Source: Flavobacteriales bacterium
Lineage (GTDB): Bacteria > Bacteroidota > Bacteroidia > Flavobacteriales_F > PHOS-HE28
Length of the DNA stretch: 64,000 nt
Assembly: GCA_019638115.1 (NCBI GenBank)
Contig: JAHBUK010000001.1
Location: forward strand, 762,238-826,237
Reading direction: 5' to 3'
Shown: in pieces, positions 19,601-29,300 of the stretch
Position numbering within the stretch: position 1 is the first letter of the stretch
Layout: the number at the start of each line of letters is the position of its first letter
Position numbers and translations under genes: made by a program
Notes under the pieces: model-generated
The model's database searches: none
What the model was told of the DNA's origin: nothing
What the model saw: the letters and a program-made list of their open reading frames with translations, nothing else

Positions 19601-22600
19601 GTAAGGAGGTCGACCAGTGCAAAGGCGATGGTATCGGAACAGATCTGGGCCACACTCGGGAACCCCGCCACTGGCGCCGTTACCTCATTGATGGTGACGG
19701 TGGCCGAATCACTCGTGCACGGTGCCAAACCCGTAATGCGGTACGTGTAAACCCCGGGCAGGTCCGTGCCAGGCACATAGGTCCCCGTACTTCCTGCGCC
19801 GCTTGGCCCGGTCCATGTGCCACCACCTTGTGGGCTACCCCCGAGCTGCGCAAGCAGGTCTATGGCACCATCGGTGCTGCATACCGATCGGGTAGCACTG
19901 CTTCCTGCGTTGGTGGCAGGATTTACCGAGATCACGAGGAAGGCTGATGCACTGTTGCAGCCTGCCAAGCCAGGCACGGTGTAGGTGTAGGTGCCGGGCG
20001 GATCGATACCCGGCTGGAAGATGCCCGGAACTGCGCCGGGACCGCTCCAGACCCCGTTCGAGGCCGGGGAATTGGTCAAGAGTGTGAAAAGCAGGACCGG
20101 ATTGGCATTGCTGCAGAAGGTCACAGGTCCACCAATTCCTGCATTGGGCGCTTGGTTGAGCACCACCGAAACCAAGGCACTATCGCTGGGGCAACTGCCC
20201 TGCCCTTGCACGGTGTACACATAGGTGCCCGTGGTGTTCACCGTAGGGAGGAAGGTACCCGAGAAGGGGGCGCCCGTTCCTTGCACGTGCCAAGTGCCAC
20301 CCAATTGCGCACTGGTGCCCAGCAGTGGGAACAAATTCACAGCTCCGCTGCTGGAGCAGATCTGGGTATTGGCATCAACACCTGCATTGGGCTCTTGGAA
20401 AACCGTGATGGTCAACGTGGAGCTCACGTTCGGGCAAGGCTGGGCGCTGGGTACCGTGTAGGTATACACATAGGTGCCAGGCCCCATGGCCAGCGGATTG
20501 AAAACGCCATTGGAAGGGGGATTCCCTGGTGCCGGGCCCGCCCACGTACCATTCAAGGCCGGGCTACCCAGCAATCGATCCACCATGGCAAAAGCAGGCT
20601 CCGTGCGACAAACCTGGATCGTGTTGCTGATGCCTGCATTCGCCGAACCGCTCACGCCTACCGTGACCGATGATGAAACGGTTGCAGGGCACGGAAAAAC
20701 GCCGTTCACCGTGTAGGTATACACCCCTGGTTGACTTACCCCAAGGACGAACGTGCCGGTGAACGGAGGATTCAAAGGCGCCGGCCCCACCCACGTGCCA
20801 CCTGGATCGGGAGTACCACCAAGTTGCCCGAAAAGATTGATCGACCCACCCGCACCCGTATTGCACAGGGTGATCGAGGAGGGAAGCCCTGCATTGGGCG
20901 CAGTGTTCTCGAATATGGAGACCACCGCAGTGTCGCCCGCGCATATTCCGCTACCCGTCACCACATAGAGGTAATCGCCCGGCTCGCTGGTGCCAGGAGT
21001 ATATGTTCCGGTAGGATATGGGAGCAGGTCCGGGCCGACCCATTGGCCATTGAATTGGGGCTGACCACCCAATACATCGTACAGCAAGAAAGGACCATCC
21101 ATGGAGCAGACCGTGCGCGAACCACTCACACCGGCAAAAGCCGCCGGGGTAACCGAAATGGTCAACGAACTGCTCTTATTGGCGCAAGGAGGAGCACCCG
21201 TAACCGTGTATACATACACTCCCTGCTGGTCCAGACCGGGTACGAAGTTGGGGCCATGGGGCAAGTTGTTGAAGGTCCACGCACCCCCGGGGGCCGGTGT
21301 GCCGCCCAATTGAGCGGTCATGTTGAACTCGGGAGAAGTGGAACAGACCGTAATGTCGTTCGGTAAACCCGCATTGGCCGCTGGCACGAGCTGCACGGTC
21401 ACCGTTATGATGGCCGCATCGCATGGAGTAGGAGCCCCTACGCGGTATTGGATGATGTCCGACGGGCTGTGTGTTGTCGGGTTGAACGTACCGGAGAACG
21501 ACTCACCGTTCCGCGTCCATGTTCCGCCACCAGTAGGACCGCAGTTGATGAAGGGGAACAAGGCCGTAGGTCCACTGTCACTGCACAAGACCGCTGTGCT
21601 ATTGCAACCCGCATTGGGCGCTTGGTTCACGGTCACCTGGGTCTGTGCGGAATCGGCATCACAAGCCACTGAACCCGACAAACGGTATCTGAACACATAC
21701 ACTCCAGCACCTGCCAGGGATGCGTTGAACGTGCTTCCGCTCAATGCACCTGTGCCACTGAGGTCCAACCACTGTCCGCCGAGCTGCGGATTTCCGCCCA
21801 ACCCACTGAACAAGTTCACCGAAGTGCTGGAGCTGCACACTGTTATGGACCCGTTCGTTCCGGCGTTCAAAGCAGGCACGATCGTAACCTGCACGGTGGA
21901 GACCGCTTCCGGGCATGGACCGATCGCAGGCACCGTGTACGTGAATCCATAGACCCCGGGTGGCAACCCGATGGGGTTGAAGAATTCACCAGAGAGTTGC
22001 CCGGTGGGGCTATCCTCGGTCCAAGTGCCGTTCAAGTCGGGATCCCCGCTCAAACCATCGAACAGACTGACGGGCGGCGATCCGGCACAAACCGCCATTT
22101 CACCACTAACACCCGCATCGGGTGCGTCGTTAACGGTCGCTTCCAAGATCGCGTTCGCATTGGTGCACGGTGCAACACCGACAACGGTGTAGGTGTAGTT
22201 GCCAGAAGGACTGCTGGCCGGGAAGAAGATGCTGTTGGTGGGGCCTGATGGGCCTTCCCACGACCCACCACCCTGTGGCGTTCCGCCAAGGAGCGTAAAG
22301 AGGTCCACGGGAGCCTGCGTGTTACACACTTCAAAGGCCCCACCGGTCCCGGCAACGGGTTGCTGATTCACGTTCACCACCAGCACCGCGCTCGCATTCA
22401 AACAGGGTGTTTGACCTGCGACCTGATAGGTGTAGCCACCCGGTACCGAAATTCCTGGCACGAACAGCCCATCGGGCACAGGTCCACCCGGTCCGGTCCA
22501 TGTGCCGTTGGCATCCGGCGACCCAGCAAGCACACCCAATAGATCGAACGTATCATCGCTGCTGCAGACCGTAATGGAGGTGTTCACGCCAGCATTGGGC

Positions 22601-25239
22601 GCGGAGTTCACGTTCACGGTAACCGTACTGGTATCGTTGGCGCAGGGAATGGTACCCAGCAGAACATACCGATAAACACCCGGAGCGGTGGTGCCCGGCA
22701 CGAAGGTGCCCGGTACCGTCTGATCGTTGTCGTTGATCCAGGTACCCCCGCCGTTCGGGTTCCCTCCAAGCACGGAGAGCAGCTCAAAGGAGCCGTTGGT
22801 GCTGCACACCGTCAGGAAGCCATCCACACCGGCGTTCGGAGCTTGAACGCGCACCACCTGCACGGAAGAAGAAGCATTCGCGCAAGGAGCATTACCTGTT
22901 ACCGTGTAGGTGTAGGTGCCCGAAGGTTGGAATGCCGGAAAGTAGGTGCCTGAATGTGATGTCCCTCCCGGACGGGTCCATGTACCACCTTGGTCCGGAG
23001 TGCCGCCCAGTTCCTCGAACAGGTCCACGGGTGCATTGTTGCTGCAGACCGTAATGCTTCCGTTGGTACCCGCGTCGGGAGCTGGGATCACCCCAAGCTC
23101 CAACAGAGCCACAGCATTGGCACAAGGTGCGGCGCCCTGCACGGTGTACGTGTACACCCCCGGAAGTGCGGTGCCCGGATCGAACACACCACCAAAAGGC
23201 TGAAGGTCGGGATCCGCCCACGTTCCCGTTTGAGACGGCGTGCCGCCCAGCTGATCGGTGAGGTTCACCGGAGCATCGTTGATGCAGAGGTCCAGGCTGG
23301 CATCCGTACCTGCATTTGGTGCGACAACGATGGAAACGTTGACCACCGCCACCTCAGGCTCGCACGGAGGCAGACCTTCCACGGTGTAGATGTATGGACC
23401 GGGGGCGTCAGTACCGGGTATGAAGGTGCCGCTGTGTACACCACCAGGCCCGGCCCATGTGCCATTGGGGTCCGCATTACCCCCCAGCAGATCGAAAAGG
23501 CTGAATGGAGCATCATTGGAACAACGTACCGTTGATGCGTTGGAACCAGCGTTCGGTGCGGTGTTTACCGATACCGATACGATGGCGAATGCGGGAGTGC
23601 ATGGCGCCTGACCAACGACCGTGTAGGTGTAATCACCGGCCGGATCCGTGCCAGGCACAAAGGTCCCGGAGAACGGCAGGCCATCGGGGTCGGTCCAGGT
23701 TCCACCCACGTTCGGAGCACCACCGAGCATTCCGAAGAGCGAAAAACTACCATCGTTATCGCACACCGTGATGGCAGCGTCGCTACCTGCATTGGGTGCT
23801 TGCCGCAAGGTGATGGTCAATACGGCGGATGCGTTGGCGCATGGTGCATTCCCTTGCACGGTGTAGGTATATGCTCCTTCGTCATCCGATGCCGGATCGA
23901 AAGTGTCCCCGTGCGGGCCGTTCGGGCCAAGCCATGTGCCACCAGCCTGAGGGCTTCCGGCAAGTTGGCCCAGCAAGGAGAACGCAGGCAGATCACTACA
24001 CACCGTTATCGAGCGGTTGCCACCGGGGTTCGGAGCGGCCACTTCAACTACGGTCACCGTTGCGGAGGAAGAGGCGCAAGGAGGCAGACCCAGGACCGTA
24101 TAGGTATAGACCCCTGGTGCGGAACTGCCGGGTGTGTACGTGCCAGAAACGGGGACCGGGCCCGGCAATGACCAAGCGCCACCTGCATCAGGGCTTCCGG
24201 CAAGTGCTCCGAACAGCGGAAAAGCTGCCTGGTTGCTGCATACGGTAACGGTGGCAGGTCCGCCAGCGTCGGGCCGCTGATTTACGGTAACGCTAACCGT
24301 GGCCGAAACATCCGCACAGGGAGGTGTGCCGAGTACCGTGTATACATAAAGCCCGGGCGTATCGGATGCTGGATCGAACTCGCCGGAGTGGGGGCCATCC
24401 GGTCCGGCCCAACTTCCACCGGGCTGTGGTGAACCACCAAGAACCGTGAACAGATCGACCGAAGCGCCATCACTGCAAAGGGATATGGAGCTATTGGAAC
24501 CCGCATTTGGTGCGGATACCTTGGCAATTGTGAGTGTGGCCACGGAATCAGGACATGGAGCCGGACCACTGACGGTGTATGTGTAGACACCCGCAGGGTC
24601 TACCTGGGGGTCGAAAAGGAACGAATGCGGGGCACCTCCGGGACCGGTCCAACTACCACCCGGCGTGGGAGTGCCGCCCAATTGCAAGCGCATGAAGAAG
24701 GGAGCATCGCTGGAGCAAACCGTTATGGAAGCATTCTCTCCTGCATTGGGACCGGTTATGATCCGGGCGGTCCACCCAGCGGCAGTTCCCGAGCCATTGC
24801 TCAACCAGCGGAACGTAAGACAACCACTGGGATGGGTGGCGGTGAATGTCAAGTTCAGCAGCGAATTCGCAGCGCTGCCTACGGCCATCGGCGGACCACC
24901 GGTATCCGGACCGTCATATATGCGTAGCTCGTCACCGGGGCCCGGGGCCACATTCCACTGCATGAAGACCACTGATGAAAAAGGGCCAGCTCCGGCGCCT
25001 CCGGCAGGGCAGATCGTAGTGGTTATGTCCTCATTGTTGGAATAGTTGGTGGTCGGCCCTCCGGAATCATGGAACGTACCGGAGCAGGTTTCGAACACCA
25101 CACCATCCTCGGCAACACAAACTTGTGCTTGGACCGAGCTGGCGCAATAACCTACGACGGCAGCAAAAAGAAGCATGGCCCTCAATAGCCATGAACTGCC
25201 GTGGACGCGTTTCGCCCGTACGATGGAAGCGGTCGTCAT
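16675..25239 (-). CDS. Giant secreted protein: CUB-like domain, 31 Cys-pair repeats, type-B T9SS sorting domain
   Basis: 2854 residues from the ATG at 25239 (the longer frame begins at a TTG). An extended signal peptide ends near SSVQAQ. Residues about 40-165 look CUB-like (TNYSNNEDITTTICPAG, GDELRIYDGPDTGG, SGCLTFRW). Then come about 31 tandem units of about 80 residues with the consensus PNAG, then S-I-T-V-C-S, LF-x-x-LGG-x-P-x-x-GG-T-W, PG-x-Y-x-Y-T-V and PC; each has two Cys, probably one disulfide. The C-terminus is a gliding-motility/type-B sorting domain (VPEAFSPNNDGINDAF, IFNRWGGKMYEA, GTYFYVLDL). I infer a long surface filament or adhesin. The direct PorP/SprF and PorE-like neighbours suggest a dedicated export or anchoring set. 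The repeat type is distinct from the SprB repeats of the neighbouring giant. Confidence 0.92.
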   Translation of the reverse strand: MTTASIVRAKRVHGSSWLLRAMLLFAAVVGYCASSVQAQVCVAEDGVVFETCSGTFHDSGGPTTNYSNNEDITTTICPAGGAGAGPFSSVVFMQWNVAPGPGDELRIYDGPDTGGPPMAVGSAANSLLNLTFTATHPSGCLTFRWLSNGSGTAAGWTARIITGPNAGENASITVCSSDAPFFMRLQLGGTPTPGGSWTGPGGAPHSFLFDPQVDPAGVYTYTVSGPAPCPDSVATLTIAKVSAPNAGSNSSISLCSDGASVDLFTVLGGSPQPGGSWAGPDGPHSGEFDPASDTPGLYVYTVLGTPPCADVSATVSVTVNQRPDAGGPATVTVCSNQAAFPLFGALAGSPDAGGAWSLPGPVPVSGTYTPGSSAPGVYTYTVLGLPPCASSSATVTVVEVAAPNPGGNRSITVCSDLPAFSLLGQLAGSPQAGGTWLGPNGPHGDTFDPASDDEGAYTYTVQGNAPCANASAVLTITLRQAPNAGSDAAITVCDNDGSFSLFGMLGGAPNVGGTWTDPDGLPFSGTFVPGTDPAGDYTYTVVGQAPCTPAFAIVSVSVNTAPNAGSNASTVRCSNDAPFSLFDLLGGNADPNGTWAGPGGVHSGTFIPGTDAPGPYIYTVEGLPPCEPEVAVVNVSIVVAPNAGTDASLDLCINDAPVNLTDQLGGTPSQTGTWADPDLQPFGGVFDPGTALPGVYTYTVQGAAPCANAVALLELGVIPAPDAGTNGSITVCSNNAPVDLFEELGGTPDQGGTWTRPGGTSHSGTYFPAFQPSGTYTYTVTGNAPCANASSSVQVVRVQAPNAGVDGFLTVCSTNGSFELLSVLGGNPNGGGTWINDNDQTVPGTFVPGTTAPGVYRYVLLGTIPCANDTSTVTVNVNSAPNAGVNTSITVCSSDDTFDLLGVLAGSPDANGTWTGPGGPVPDGLFVPGISVPGGYTYQVAGQTPCLNASAVLVVNVNQQPVAGTGGAFEVCNTQAPVDLFTLLGGTPQGGGSWEGPSGPTNSIFFPASSPSGNYTYTVVGVAPCTNANAILEATVNDAPDAGVSGEMAVCAGSPPVSLFDGLSGDPDLNGTWTEDSPTGQLSGEFFNPIGLPPGVYGFTYTVPAIGPCPEAVSTVQVTIVPALNAGTNGSITVCSSSTSVNLFSGLGGNPQLGGQWLDLSGTGALSGSTFNASLAGAGVYVFRYRLSGSVACDADSAQTQVTVNQAPNAGCNSTAVLCSDSGPTALFPFINCGPTGGGTWTRNGESFSGTFNPTTHSPSDIIQYRVGAPTPCDAAIITVTVQLVPAANAGLPNDITVCSTSPEFNMTAQLGGTPAPGGAWTFNNLPHGPNFVPGLDQQGVYVYTVTGAPPCANKSSSLTISVTPAAFAGVSGSRTVCSMDGPFLLYDVLGGQPQFNGQWVGPDLLPYPTGTYTPGTSEPGDYLYVVTGSGICAGDTAVVSIFENTAPNAGLPSSITLCNTGAGGSINLFGQLGGTPDPGGTWVGPAPLNPPFTGTFVLGVSQPGVYTYTVNGVFPCPATVSSSVTVGVSGSANAGISNTIQVCRTEPAFAMVDRLLGSPALNGTWAGPAPGNPPSNGVFNPLAMGPGTYVYTYTVPSAQPCPNVSSTLTITVFQEPNAGVDANTQICSSSGAVNLFPLLGTSAQLGGTWHVQGTGAPFSGTFLPTVNTTGTYVYTVQGQGSCPSDSALVSVVLNQAPNAGIGGPVTFCSNANPVLLFTLLTNSPASNGVWSGPGAVPGIFQPGIDPPGTYTYTVPGLAGCNSASAFLVISVNPATNAGSSATRSVCSTDGAIDLLAQLGGSPQGGGTWTGPSGAGSTGTYVPGTDLPGVYTYRITGLAPCTSDSATVTINEVTAPVAGFPSVAQICSDTIAFALVDLLTGNPDLVGAWTFNNDPHGPVFDPASDVSGIYVYTVTGTTPCPNAVAQVQVVLVPAPNAGNNAQITACSGDAAIDLFAALGPNAQTGGSWTDTNDTGGLSGNFFNTQGLPPGSYLFIYTVPGTSPCGSASASVTVNISDALNAGDDSTVEVCESQGNVDVFAAIGGAPQTGGFCVDVNGSGALIGCVFNASAVVPGTTWEILYVLPANSQSQCQSDTARVSITVLDGPNAGCSAGANICSSQTAVNLASLLQCNADQGGFWLDPVFGPSTGSFDPLTDLPGNYYYVVPAVGSCPSDTAVVPINLVQAPNAGNDASISICSSDAPIDLFTLLGANAQSGGQWFAPGNVPHVGGGIYNPIVDGPGIYRYRVLGQLPCSATDDAFVTVSEPQAVNAGVSSSVALCSNQAQIFMRDFLGGSPQGGGTWVGPDEPHGNFFNPATHTPGNYVYTVVGVAPCPSASATLSIAVAQLPVAGVDGSAQACITQTELDLYPILGPTAQTGGNWSGPIALNGSVLDPSQLSPGVHVFTYSFPAVPPCSGASSQVAVTVGEGLSAGDDAVVEICGAEINYPLIEGLGGSPSTGGTWTDLIGAGGLQPDGTLNATLLTPGVTGQYGYTVVDPGCGSVSSVLTLSVSEFPDPGVGGELVLCSISDAVQLFDVLTGTPQAGGTWSDPQGNTFDGAFTPGTNAPGPYRYLVAGNSVCADSSATVNVVVNTLPNAGSDATVVLCDTLFNFPLISALGGSPQTGGAWSALNGAGGLNGEVLNTSVLAAGSYVYLYTVSAPGCPGVSARLTVEVKEGVDVVDLSTVCDPVSRTYTVSFVIQGGDPGTYAVNGLEGELSTGPVHRFTSVPVITSSGFEVFVTDGYGCAVVRVEGSSPCAFDDDVFVPEAFSPNNDGINDAFVIPGIEGYPDNRITIFNRWGGKMYEAAGYNNRSVVWDGTSPDGLYSGLAPSGTYFYVLDLGTGREALTGYIYLNR
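17190..24770 (-). repeat. Array of about 31 coding repeats (PNAG/CS/GGTW type)
   Basis: Counting the PNAG-like unit starts followed by a Cys within about ten residues gives 31 units, from GPNAGENASITVC near 24,740 to LPNAGSDATVVLC near 17,430. Units are about 75-90 codons long and well diverged at nucleotide level, so this is an old array rather than a fresh amplification. It is not CRISPR: there are no short identical direct repeats with spacers. Confidence 0.88.
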
Positions 25240-25253
25240 AATGGATAGGGGCC

Positions 25254-25261
25254 GCAATTTA
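25254..25261 (-). promoter_or_regulatory. Possible -7 element for the 2854-residue gene
   Basis: TAAATTGC on the minus strand, 14 bases before the ATG, is a weak TAnnTTTG match. The 171-base gap to the upstream PorP/SprF gene leaves room for a promoter, so the operon may be re-initiated here. Confidence 0.25.
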
Positions 25262-25325
25262 GGGTAGTTATGAACAGCTGTTGGTTAAGTTGGTGGTCGT
25301 TTGTTGGGGTCAGTCGACGAAATAG

Positions 25326-25347
25326 CGCTTTTCGACGATGAAAAGCG
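25326..25347 (-). terminator. Hairpin between the two giant-adhesin units
   Basis: CGCTTTTC and GAAAAGCG form an 8-bp stem with a 6-base loop, 64 bases after the PorP/SprF stop. The T run behind it is weak (CTATTTCG), so it may be only a partial terminator or a processing site between the two halves of the block. Confidence 0.4.
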
Positions 25348-25410
25348 GCGCGGGTCACCATCCCGTACCGAACGTGTACAAGAAGACAACGGTAAACCTG
25401 AAGCGGTTGC

Positions 25411-26334
25411 CTATTCGGCCATCGGCTGTGGCCCTACCCCCTGCTTTCCGAAGGTGATGGCCAGCATCACCTCATGGGTCCCAGCGCTGTAGTTGCGCAG
25501 GTTGCTGGTGATGATATCGTAGGAATAGCCGAACTGGAATGCTTCCCGGAACCAGTATCCGACCATGGCACACCAGGCATCGTTGGTGCGGTAGGAGGCC
25601 CCCAGCCACATGGCGTTCTTGTAGCGCATGGTGAGCGTGAGGTCCACTTTGGGGGGCACGGGATCCACGTACTTCACCATGAACGAAGGCTCCAAGCTCC
25701 AGTCCGTACCCAAAGCAGCGCGGTAGCCACCGGTGATGTAGTAATGGTCCTCCATGCGGCTCAAGCTGCCGGTGCTTTCATCGAAGAAGCTGACCTTGTT
25801 CCGCAGGATCTGCGGTGCCGATGCTCCGAACCAATATTGCGGGTGGTAAAGCATGAAGCCGAATTTGGCATCGGGCATCAATTCGCCACGCAATTGGTCG
25901 TCCATGGCCGGGTCACCGGCATCGCGCAACTGGATCTTCGAGCCATCGATCAGGAACTGCAGCAATCCACCGGAAAGGGCCAGGGATAGCTTAAGATGCC
26001 CAGTGAGACGCAGGTGATACGCGTATGAGAACTGCACTCCTGTGCGCCGGGTGGGGCCCACGTGATCGGTGAAGAGGTAGCCGCCCACCCCCATGTTGGT
26101 ACCCAAGGCGGTGGCCCCGCTCAGGGTGAAGGTGCGCGGCGCATCCTGGATGCCCACCCACTGGTAGCGGTGGCCACTGCGGACCTCGAAGAAGGGACGG
26201 GTGCCCGCCACGGCCGGATTGAAGATGTAGTCGTTGAACTGGTACTGCGTGAGCTGGGGCAACTGCTGGGCACGGACAGCAGCGAATGCCAAGGTGGCCA
26301 GGACCAGAAGCAGGATGCGGCGCGTCGTTTCCAT
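25411..26334 (-). CDS. PorP/SprF family T9SS outer-membrane protein (partner of the SprB-like giant)
   Basis: A 307-residue protein with a signal peptide (METTRRILLLVLATLAFAAVRA) followed by the family start QLPQLTQYQFNDYIFNPAVAG and HRYQWVGIQDAPRTF. Further family features are GVGGYLFTDHVGPTRRTG and the C-terminal strand region FGYSYDIITSNLRNYSAGTHE. It starts four bases after the stop of the 3125-residue SprB-repeat gene, so the two are co-transcribed and probably translationally coupled. By analogy with SprF it would help export or surface anchoring of that type-B cargo; specificity is inferred from position only. The C-terminal residues after HEVMLAITFG are non-barrel-like and form a short tail. 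Confidence 0.94.
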   Translation of the reverse strand: METTRRILLLVLATLAFAAVRAQQLPQLTQYQFNDYIFNPAVAGTRPFFEVRSGHRYQWVGIQDAPRTFTLSGATALGTNMGVGGYLFTDHVGPTRRTGVQFSYAYHLRLTGHLKLSLALSGGLLQFLIDGSKIQLRDAGDPAMDDQLRGELMPDAKFGFMLYHPQYWFGASAPQILRNKVSFFDESTGSLSRMEDHYYITGGYRAALGTDWSLEPSFMVKYVDPVPPKVDLTLTMRYKNAMWLGASYRTNDAWCAMVGYWFREAFQFGYSYDIITSNLRNYSAGTHEVMLAITFGKQGVGPQPMAE

Positions 26335-26338
26335 GGCT

Positions 26339-29300
26339 TCAGCGGATCACGGTCAGCGGACCGGTGAATGGTTCCGGGAACTCCGGGTCGTTGAGCTTCA
26401 CGATGTAGTAGTAGGTACCCACCGGCACCTGGCCTCCCTTGTAGCGGCCGTCCCACGGTTGTCGGTAACCCACGCTTTGGAAGAGCAGCTCGCCCCAGCG
26501 GTTGTAGATCTCCACTTCGCAATCGGGGAATAGCTCAATGTTGTCGATGATCCAGGTGTCGTTCCAACCATCACCATTGGGGGTGAAACCGGACGTGATG
26601 ACCACCTCGGGCACCACCGTTACGAGCACTGAATCAACACCGATGCAACCGTTGGGCGCCACCACGTTCAATACGTACCAAGTGCTCTGCACGGGGGCGG
26701 CTGTGGGGTTGGCAGCGCTGGTGCTACTGATCAGGGTATCGGGGCTCCAGGTGAACGTGGATCCCGCCGGGCCGCTCGGACTGCCACCCAGCGCAGTTGA
26801 TTGGCCCGGGAAGATGGTCCGGTCCTCACCGGCATCGGCAACCGGCAATTCCAGCACAGTGATGGTCACCTGCGCTGTGGATGTGCATGGGCCATCGGCC
26901 ACCGTGAGCGTGAAGGTGTAGGAACCCGGAGCAAGAACACCCGGATCGATCACCGCACTGTTGCCTACCACGGCACCTTGGTCGTTGGTCCAGGTGTAGG
27001 TAACAGCACCCACGCTCTGGCTGCCATCCAAGGTGATGGTTGCGCCGAAGCAGAGGTCCTGGTCCGCGCCGGCATCGGCCTGCACCGTGCTGAGGGCATC
27101 CACCAACACCACCAGTTGCACGGAACATCCGTTGGCATCGGTGACCGTAAGGGTGTAGGTGCCCGGGAATAGGTCGTTGATGTCCTCGGATGTGCTGGTG
27201 TAGTTGCCTGGTCCGACCCAGCTGAAGGACAAGGGGGCCACACCGCCGGAAGCATCCACCGTAATGGATCCATCATTGGCATCCGCGCAGCTGGTGGGCA
27301 CCACCACGCCTTCGCTGACCGTAATGGCCGGCGGCTCCGTGACCGTATAGATGAAGGTGCTGTCGCAACCCACACCATCGCTGACCGTGACGTTGTATGT
27401 GCCTGCGCAGAGACCTGTGGCCTGTGCAGTGCCGTCGCCATTGGGCGGCACCGGAGACCATGCATAGGTGTAGTTGCCAAATCCACCGGTCACGCCCAGT
27501 GAAATGCTGCCGGTACAACTGCTTGCGCACAGCACATCCACCACGCTCGCATTGTCATCCAAGGCTTGGTAGGGCAGCACCAAGAAGGTGTAGGTGCTGT
27601 CGCAGCCGAGCTGATCGGTGATGGTCACCTGCCAGCTGTCCGCACACAGGCCGCTCACCTGCTCAGTGCCCTGGCCTTGATCCGGCTCCGGCGACCACAG
27701 GATGTCGTAGGGGCCCACGCCGCCTACCGGTGCAACGGCCGCAGTCCCATCGCAGGGACCGAAGCAAGTCTCGTTGGTCACCAACAGGTTGGCCTCGATC
27801 GCGCTCTGCTGGCCTATGGAGAAGGTTTGTACGCCGATGCAACCATTGGCATCCACCACCTGCACTTCATAGTCACCGGCACAGAGGGTGGCCACATCGT
27901 TCACCCCTTGGGCGATAACCGTTCCCGTGGCGTCGGTCCAAGTGAGCACGTAGGGAGCAAGACCGCCGCTTACCAGTGCGGTAGCTGTGCCTTGGCAGTC
28001 GCCGAAGCAGTTGTTATCGGTGGTCTGCACATCGATCGTGATCGCATCGGGTGCGACCAGATCCACCTCCACCAAGGTGGAGCAGCCGTTGCCATCGCTC
28101 ACTTCCACCTGCCAGTTACCGGCACACAGTCCGGTGCCGATGGCCACACCCTGACCATCCGGAGGAACAGGGGACCAGTTGTAGGTGTATGGGATCACAC
28201 CACCCGATGCGTTCACCTCGATGACCCCGGTGCAATCACCGAAGCAGAGCGGCGAAGTGATGATCGGATCGGTCACAAGCAACCCTGGCTCCAGGATCAA
28301 TACGCCCTGCACGATGGAGCAGCCGCTCACCACATCGGTGATGGTGACCGTGTAGCTGCCTGCGCAGAGCCCGGTGGCCTGCGGTGTGCCCTGGCCGTTA
28401 ATGGCGCCGGGTTCCCAGAAGTAGGTGTAGTCACCCGACCCACCGGTGGGGCCCACGGTGGCGCTGCCATCGCAAAGGCCTGCGCAGCTCACGGGCACCG
28501 TGCTCAAGTTCGCAAGGATCGGATCGGGAGCGGTCACCGTTGCCGTATCCACGGTGATGCAGCCGATGCCGTTGGTGACTTGCACGTAATAAGTGCCCGC
28601 GCACAGGCCGTCCACTTGCGCGGTGTTCTGGCCGAGGTCATTGCCGTCACCATCGAACCAGGCGATGGTGCAAGGCGGCTCGCTGCATTGCAGGTCCACG
28701 GAAACGCTGCCATCGCAATCGCCCGGGCAAGTCACTTCAGTGCCGGCCGTGGTCAGCACCTCGCCATCCACATCGCTCACAGGAACCACAAGCGAAGCCT
28801 CGCAACCGTTGGCATCGAAGACCTGTACCGTGTAGATGCCCGCACAGAGATCGGTGATGGCCGGTCCCGTTCCGATGATGCCCGCAACGGACGACCAGAC
28901 CTCCACATAAGGCTGGGTGCCACCGCTTGCCGTTACCTCCACCCCTCCGTTGCACACGCCGCATTCGCTCTGCGTGGAGGCACCTGCCAGCACCAAGGGA
29001 TCCGGCTCGGTCACCTCGAAGGTTGCGTCGCTGGTGCATCCGTTGGCATCGGTCACCGTGAGCGTGTAGCTGCCTGCACAGAGACCCGTTGCTTGTGCGC
29101 TCTGCTGCCCATCGCTCCATGCATAGGTGTAGGGCGCCACACCACCGGTCACCACCACGCTGATGGTACCGTTGCAATCGCCGTTGCAGGCCACAGCACC
29201 GGCCGTGCCGGTGATCACCAAAGGCGGCGGTTCCAAGATCAGTACGGTGACCGTGGTGTCACAACCCGTGGCGTCGGTGATCTGCACGGCATACACTCCT

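Noticed and set aside
16675-25239. Possible CRISPR or satellite array because of the regular spacing
   Set aside because: Units are about 240 bases, diverged at DNA level, and encode one continuous protein; there are no short identical repeats with spacers.
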